A stretch of 64,000 nt of DNA, from IMG/VR virus record IMGVR_UViG_3300032308_002578, positions 23,751-87,750 of that record. One strand, given 5' to 3'. The translations under genes and the position numbers were made by a program. Shown one piece after another: positions 60,949 through 64,000 of this stretch; the stretch's first letter is position 1; each line of letters starts with the position of its first letter. This DNA is from a virus. The notes under the pieces were generated by a model. The model saw only the letters and a list, made by a program, of their open reading frames with translations, had not been told where the DNA came from and ran no database searches.

Positions 60949-61247
60949 ACAAGGCTTGACCCGACTGTGGCATTTCGATTGCGCCGCTACGCTGCGCGGC
61001 CTGCTGGAGCGGACGAGGTGACGCTACTGAAATCAAAAAGGGCCGCTCTTTCCGTATGAGAAAAACGACGTTTTGCGGTGGGTTTCCAATATGATCGGCG
61101 CGCTTTTGAGCGAATTTTTGCGGGCTGGTAGGCTGGCTGGGTTTGAGCGCGTTTCCCGTTATCTGGCCCATTGTAAGTCATTTCATTTCAAACCCGCCGT
61201 ACCGAGACCCGTTCAAAAGGTACAAGTGCATGTGACACGAGGTTTTT
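60949..61247. other. Intergenic region
   Basis: About 300 nt with no convincing gene. Short complementary arms (GCCGC/GCGGC near 60983-61002) are present; no terminator. It may hold the promoter for the next gene or an origin, since that gene could be a replication initiator. Confidence 0.4.
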
Positions 61248-62345
61248 GTGCTCGATTTCGACTTTGCTCGATTTGTCAATAAATTCAAACTGCCCACGTG
61301 GGCGGTGGCAAAAGTCGGGCGAACGAAGAGCCAGTCTTTTGCCATCGAGTTCACACTGAGTCTGTATCGTAAATCAGGCCGCAGAGCCGTACGCCGAACG
61401 AATACGTTTCGGAAACTGTGGGCGAGCCGGCTGAAAGAATTGCTGTCTCGGCAACTCTGGACGCTCGACACCAAAGGCTGCCAAGACCCGTACCACGCGG
61501 ACTTTGACCTCAAAAAGTTCGTGCTGTCGTATCGGCGCGCGATCTGCTGCCGGCCGGCGTATCTGTATTACATGCGGAAGAAAGAATGCTCGATCAACCA
61601 TCAGATTCGCCCGTGCTGGCGGACAAAGATCTGCCCGTTCTGCTGGGCAAATATCTCGATGGCGCAGTATCGATACGTCAAAGGCTTTATTAACAAGAAA
61701 CTCAAGAAGCATGGTCATCACACTGATCTTGTGGCCGTATGTCGTGTTGTTCGGCAGTTTGTACCTGCTTACGGGTTTGATCCGCGTGTGGGCTGCGATA
61801 CGGAACAAATTATCCGCCTATCGCCGATCTTAAAAAAAGCCGTCGAACAGCACCGCAAGGCGTACGCTAAACTTGCCCGCAGCAAACAGGTCAGCCGCAA
61901 AACGACAGGCACGCTTTGGCGCATAGTCGTCATCCCCCGCGAAATGGGCTGGGATGTCGAGACGCGGCAGTTTGTGCTGGCGGAAAGAACCATAAAACGT
62001 TTGCCGCTGGTCAAGATCCGCGGCGCCAAAACCGTGTATAACGTTTCGCTGCGGCTGTCGCGTAAGGGCAAGCCGGCTGAAGAATTCGACGACGCCTTCT
62101 ACCAGTTGCTTGGCGAGTTCTGTCGGTATCCCAAGGAATTACTCACGGCAGACGCAGAATTAACGGCGACGTACCTACGCGTTGTCCACGGGCTACGGCT
62201 GCTGACGGGTACCGGCGTGTTTACCAAAACAGGTCGGGTACTGGTGAAATTTTTCCAGTCGCTGGCGCAAGAGCAAAAAATAAAGAAAGACTGCAGTGAC
62301 AAAGAAAAAGACGGAGGCGGCAAAGCGAAAGCGTCGGCAACGTAA
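61248..62345 (+). CDS. Basic zinc-finger protein, possible replication initiator
   Basis: A 365-residue very basic protein with GTG start behind ACGAGG. Residues 99-133 show YRRAICCRPAYLYY and CWRTKICPFCWANISMAQYRY, resembling CxxC-type zinc segments of plasmid/phage Rep proteins. A middle part (about 165-310) has a strand/helix pattern with Arg/Lys. No HUH or Walker motif is visible, so the Rep idea is an inference from the zinc segment and basic charge. The end overlaps the next gene by 50 nt. Confidence 0.5.
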   Translation: MLDFDFARFVNKFKLPTWAVAKVGRTKSQSFAIEFTLSLYRKSGRRAVRRTNTFRKLWASRLKELLSRQLWTLDTKGCQDPYHADFDLKKFVLSYRRAICCRPAYLYYMRKKECSINHQIRPCWRTKICPFCWANISMAQYRYVKGFINKKLKKHGHHTDLVAVCRVVRQFVPAYGFDPRVGCDTEQIIRLSPILKKAVEQHRKAYAKLARSKQVSRKTTGTLWRIVVIPREMGWDVETRQFVLAERTIKRLPLVKIRGAKTVYNVSLRLSRKGKPAEEFDDAFYQLLGEFCRYPKELLTADAELTATYLRVVHGLRLLTGTGVFTKTGRVLVKFFQSLAQEQKIKKDCSDKEKDGGGKAKASAT

Positions 62346-63444
62346 ACTTGATCACACGACGCCGACGATCCGCGCGCGGGTTCTTTATATTTGCGATTAT
62401 CTTTTTGGCGGCATCGTGCCGTTGTTTGCGCAGACGATTGACCTTGACGGCGCACACCTGCGGCTATGCTTGTACCACGGGTCGCGGTTTTCGCCGGCAA
62501 TGCTCGCACAAATTGTCAGCAAGACGAACATACGGGCGGAGTGGCTGTTGTGCGGCATAGGCCCGATGCTCGCGTCCGATGCGCCCGAGGGGCTTGAAAC
62601 GCTGGTTTTGCCGCGTACTCTTGGCTCGGCTTTTTCGCAGTTCGACACAAGCACGGTGCCGGCTTTACCAGTTCCGCGAGCAGTGGCGGCAAACAGCTAC
62701 GATCCGGGCGAGGTCACTCCTGCGGCTGTGGCGGCGGCACGTTGCGTGGCGGCGGCCCGCGGCGCAGACAAACCCGTATGGCTGTTCGCCGGCAAAAACG
62801 CCCTGTACGCCGGCGCCCGCCCTGTTATTACTTCTATGCTTGAGAAGAAATACGTGACAGGTGTTGGTCTGACAGCGGCCGCCGTTGAACTAGAGTTGCC
62901 GCCGTCTCCGCTGACGGACACATCGCATACCGCCAAACTGGGCGCACAGGCAGGGTTTGGTTTTGGCGAGTCGCTTTGCCGTTGGGGTGCGCCGCCGGCG
63001 ACTAGCGTATTTGTGTCCGCGCAACGCTGCAATGCGCCCATAACAGTGCATGCAGAGTTTGGCGAAGTCTGCGACCATTTTCGGGCTGGCTTGCATGGCG
63101 CTGAGATGGGTGCTGTTTTGGGCGCTGCGCTGTACGTCGATTTGCTGATATTTACTGAAAGCGTTCGCTGTTTCGCCGGCACTCCCGGCGGCGTGTGCAT
63201 TGCGCTCGGCGATGGTGCGCGGTTTGGAAACCTGTTTGTGCAGGCGTTGCAGACAAGTCAACAGGCAGGCAATGGCCCGTATCGTGACTTCTCGTTCGTG
63301 CTTGTGGACCGTGCGCCAGATGCCAGTCTGGAGCATTTGATCGGATGTAATGGCGGTCAATTTCATTTCATTCAAGGAGACCTTGCGTCAGGGGCCGATG
63401 GGCTGGCAAAAGCCTGTGACGCAGTTTTTGACGGAACCATATGA
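62296..63444 (+). CDS. CI-like HTH fused to a deoxyhypusine-synthase-like domain
   Basis: A 382-residue protein with GTG start in an overlap. Residues 22-95 match a repressor-type HTH: IRARVLYICDYLFGG...AEWLLCGIGPML as in CI proteins. Residues 160-375 resemble deoxyhypusine synthase-like Rossmann domains: VWLFAGKNALYAGARPVI, VTGVGLTAAAVELEL, PITVHAEFGEVCDH, GVCIALGDGARFGNLFVQAL. I cannot identify the catalytic Lys of true DHS, so activity is doubtful; it may bind NAD or a nucleotide and act as a sensor. Confidence 0.65.
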   Translation: MTKKKTEAAKRKRRQRKLDHTTPTIRARVLYICDYLFGGIVPLFAQTIDLDGAHLRLCLYHGSRFSPAMLAQIVSKTNIRAEWLLCGIGPMLASDAPEGLETLVLPRTLGSAFSQFDTSTVPALPVPRAVAANSYDPGEVTPAAVAAARCVAAARGADKPVWLFAGKNALYAGARPVITSMLEKKYVTGVGLTAAAVELELPPSPLTDTSHTAKLGAQAGFGFGESLCRWGAPPATSVFVSAQRCNAPITVHAEFGEVCDHFRAGLHGAEMGAVLGAALYVDLLIFTESVRCFAGTPGGVCIALGDGARFGNLFVQALQTSQQAGNGPYRDFSFVLVDRAPDASLEHLIGCNGGQFHFIQGDLASGADGLAKACDAVFDGTI

Positions 63445-64000
63445 ATACAAAAAACAAGATGGCGGCGTCCGACAGAGTGCGGGCGCTGGCAGATAAGTTA
63501 GACACACAGGATGAGACCGAGACGCTGGAGGTTATGGCGCGGCTGATTGATGCGTTGCAATACGCGCAGGGTTACTCGTACAGCAACCCGATGATCAAGA
63601 TCGCCAATTTCGTAGCCAGCGTAGCCGACGTACCGTGGGATGCTTTACGGTTTTCGCTAACCAAGGCTGTCGCAACAAATGGGCGGGCATATAAAGTGGC
63701 TCAGCAATACGGCGCCGAGCTAAAAGACATCCCGAAGTTGTTGCTGGAAGCGGTAACGCTGTTTGCAGACTTGCTGGCTGAGAATGTCGTGGCTGACCCG
63801 GAAACGGCAGCGGCGGATATTTTTGACGCCGTGGTGGCCGAATTAGCAGAAAATTCGAAGGCTGCTCTGGCTCCGGCGCAGAAAACGCTGCCGCCGGAGA
63901 TCTACAGCCCCAAGATGGTCAACCGTGTTTTCGAGCCTGCGCCGTTTTCGATGGAACTGGCGGGCAAACTGCAGATGACGCTGGTGACCTACACGAGCAC
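63441..64000 (+). CDS. Hypothetical protein (partial, runs off the window)
   Basis: ATG 63441 overlaps the previous stop (ATGA). 186 complete codons are visible without a stop; the sequence is helical, with MARLIDALQYAQGYSYSNPM, NFVASVADVPWDALRFSLT and an Ala/Glu-rich middle. The rest lies beyond 64000. Unknown. Confidence 0.55.
   Translation, partial: MNTKNKMAASDRVRALADKLDTQDETETLEVMARLIDALQYAQGYSYSNPMIKIANFVASVADVPWDALRFSLTKAVATNGRAYKVAQQYGAELKDIPKLLLEAVTLFADLLAENVVADPETAAADIFDAVVAELAENSKAALAPAQKTLPPEIYSPKMVNRVFEPAPFSMELAGKLQMTLVTYTS

Noticed and set aside
61073-61282. Plus frame across the intergenic region before 61248
   Set aside because: Runs into the next gene in another frame, lacks a ribosome site, and has unbalanced composition.

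Overview
This window looks like part of a large tailed bacteriophage genome of the myovirus type. The evidence is a contiguous baseplate and tail-fibre operon that includes a baseplate J-like protein, a large terminase subunit, phage-style nucleotide-pool enzymes, and very dense small-gene packing with 1-20 nt overlaps throughout. The host cannot be read directly. A CsrA homologue with bacterial-type RNA-contact residues, and a small secreted Cys-rich peptide, would fit a Planctomycetes-like or other environmental Gram-negative host, but that is only a hint.

Layout. 0-24.1 kb: one plus-strand structural operon running from tail and baseplate genes (hub-like protein, sigma-70-like protein, gp25-like wedge, gpJ-like protein) through a series of paralogous Cys-rich fibre proteins to a 1522-residue giant fibre (about eleven 62-residue repeats plus a collagen stalk) and a second collagen-like protein. 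24.3-28.3 kb: small genes, including csrA and one embedded minus-strand gene. 28.3-35.3 kb: a minus-strand 390-residue protein divergent from a zinc-ribbon primase-like protein, then a DNA-repair glycosylase, a tRNA-Thr, a GNAT-like protein and two conserved phage proteins. 35.27-35.88 kb: an unusual non-coding G-rich island with 5-nt periodicity, closed by a strong terminator. 36-43 kb: small genes surrounding a minus-strand terminase whose P-loop is split by an intein. 43-49.3 kb: an acidic HTH protein, then a MoxR/CobS-like AAA+ ATPase coupled to a VWA-domain protein. 49.4-59 kb: about 27 tightly overlapped small genes of plasmid/phage DUF types. 59-59.7 kb: a hairpin-rich non-coding stretch. 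59.7-64 kb: SEC-C protein, MazG-like enzyme, a 29-residue membrane peptide, a zinc-finger protein that could be a replication initiator, and a CI-like HTH fused to a deoxyhypusine-synthase-like domain.

How the genes work together. The first 24 kb builds the tail tip and adhesion apparatus. Terminase packages DNA. The primase-like protein, glycosylase, MazG and dGTP/dATP pyrophosphohydrolase-like proteins serve replication, repair and nucleotide supply. CsrA, the HTH fusion and the sigma-like protein could reprogramme host or phage expression. The AAA+/VWA pair is probably a protein- or complex-remodelling machine with an unknown client. All annotations come from reading the sequence and from recalled family signatures; no database search was run.
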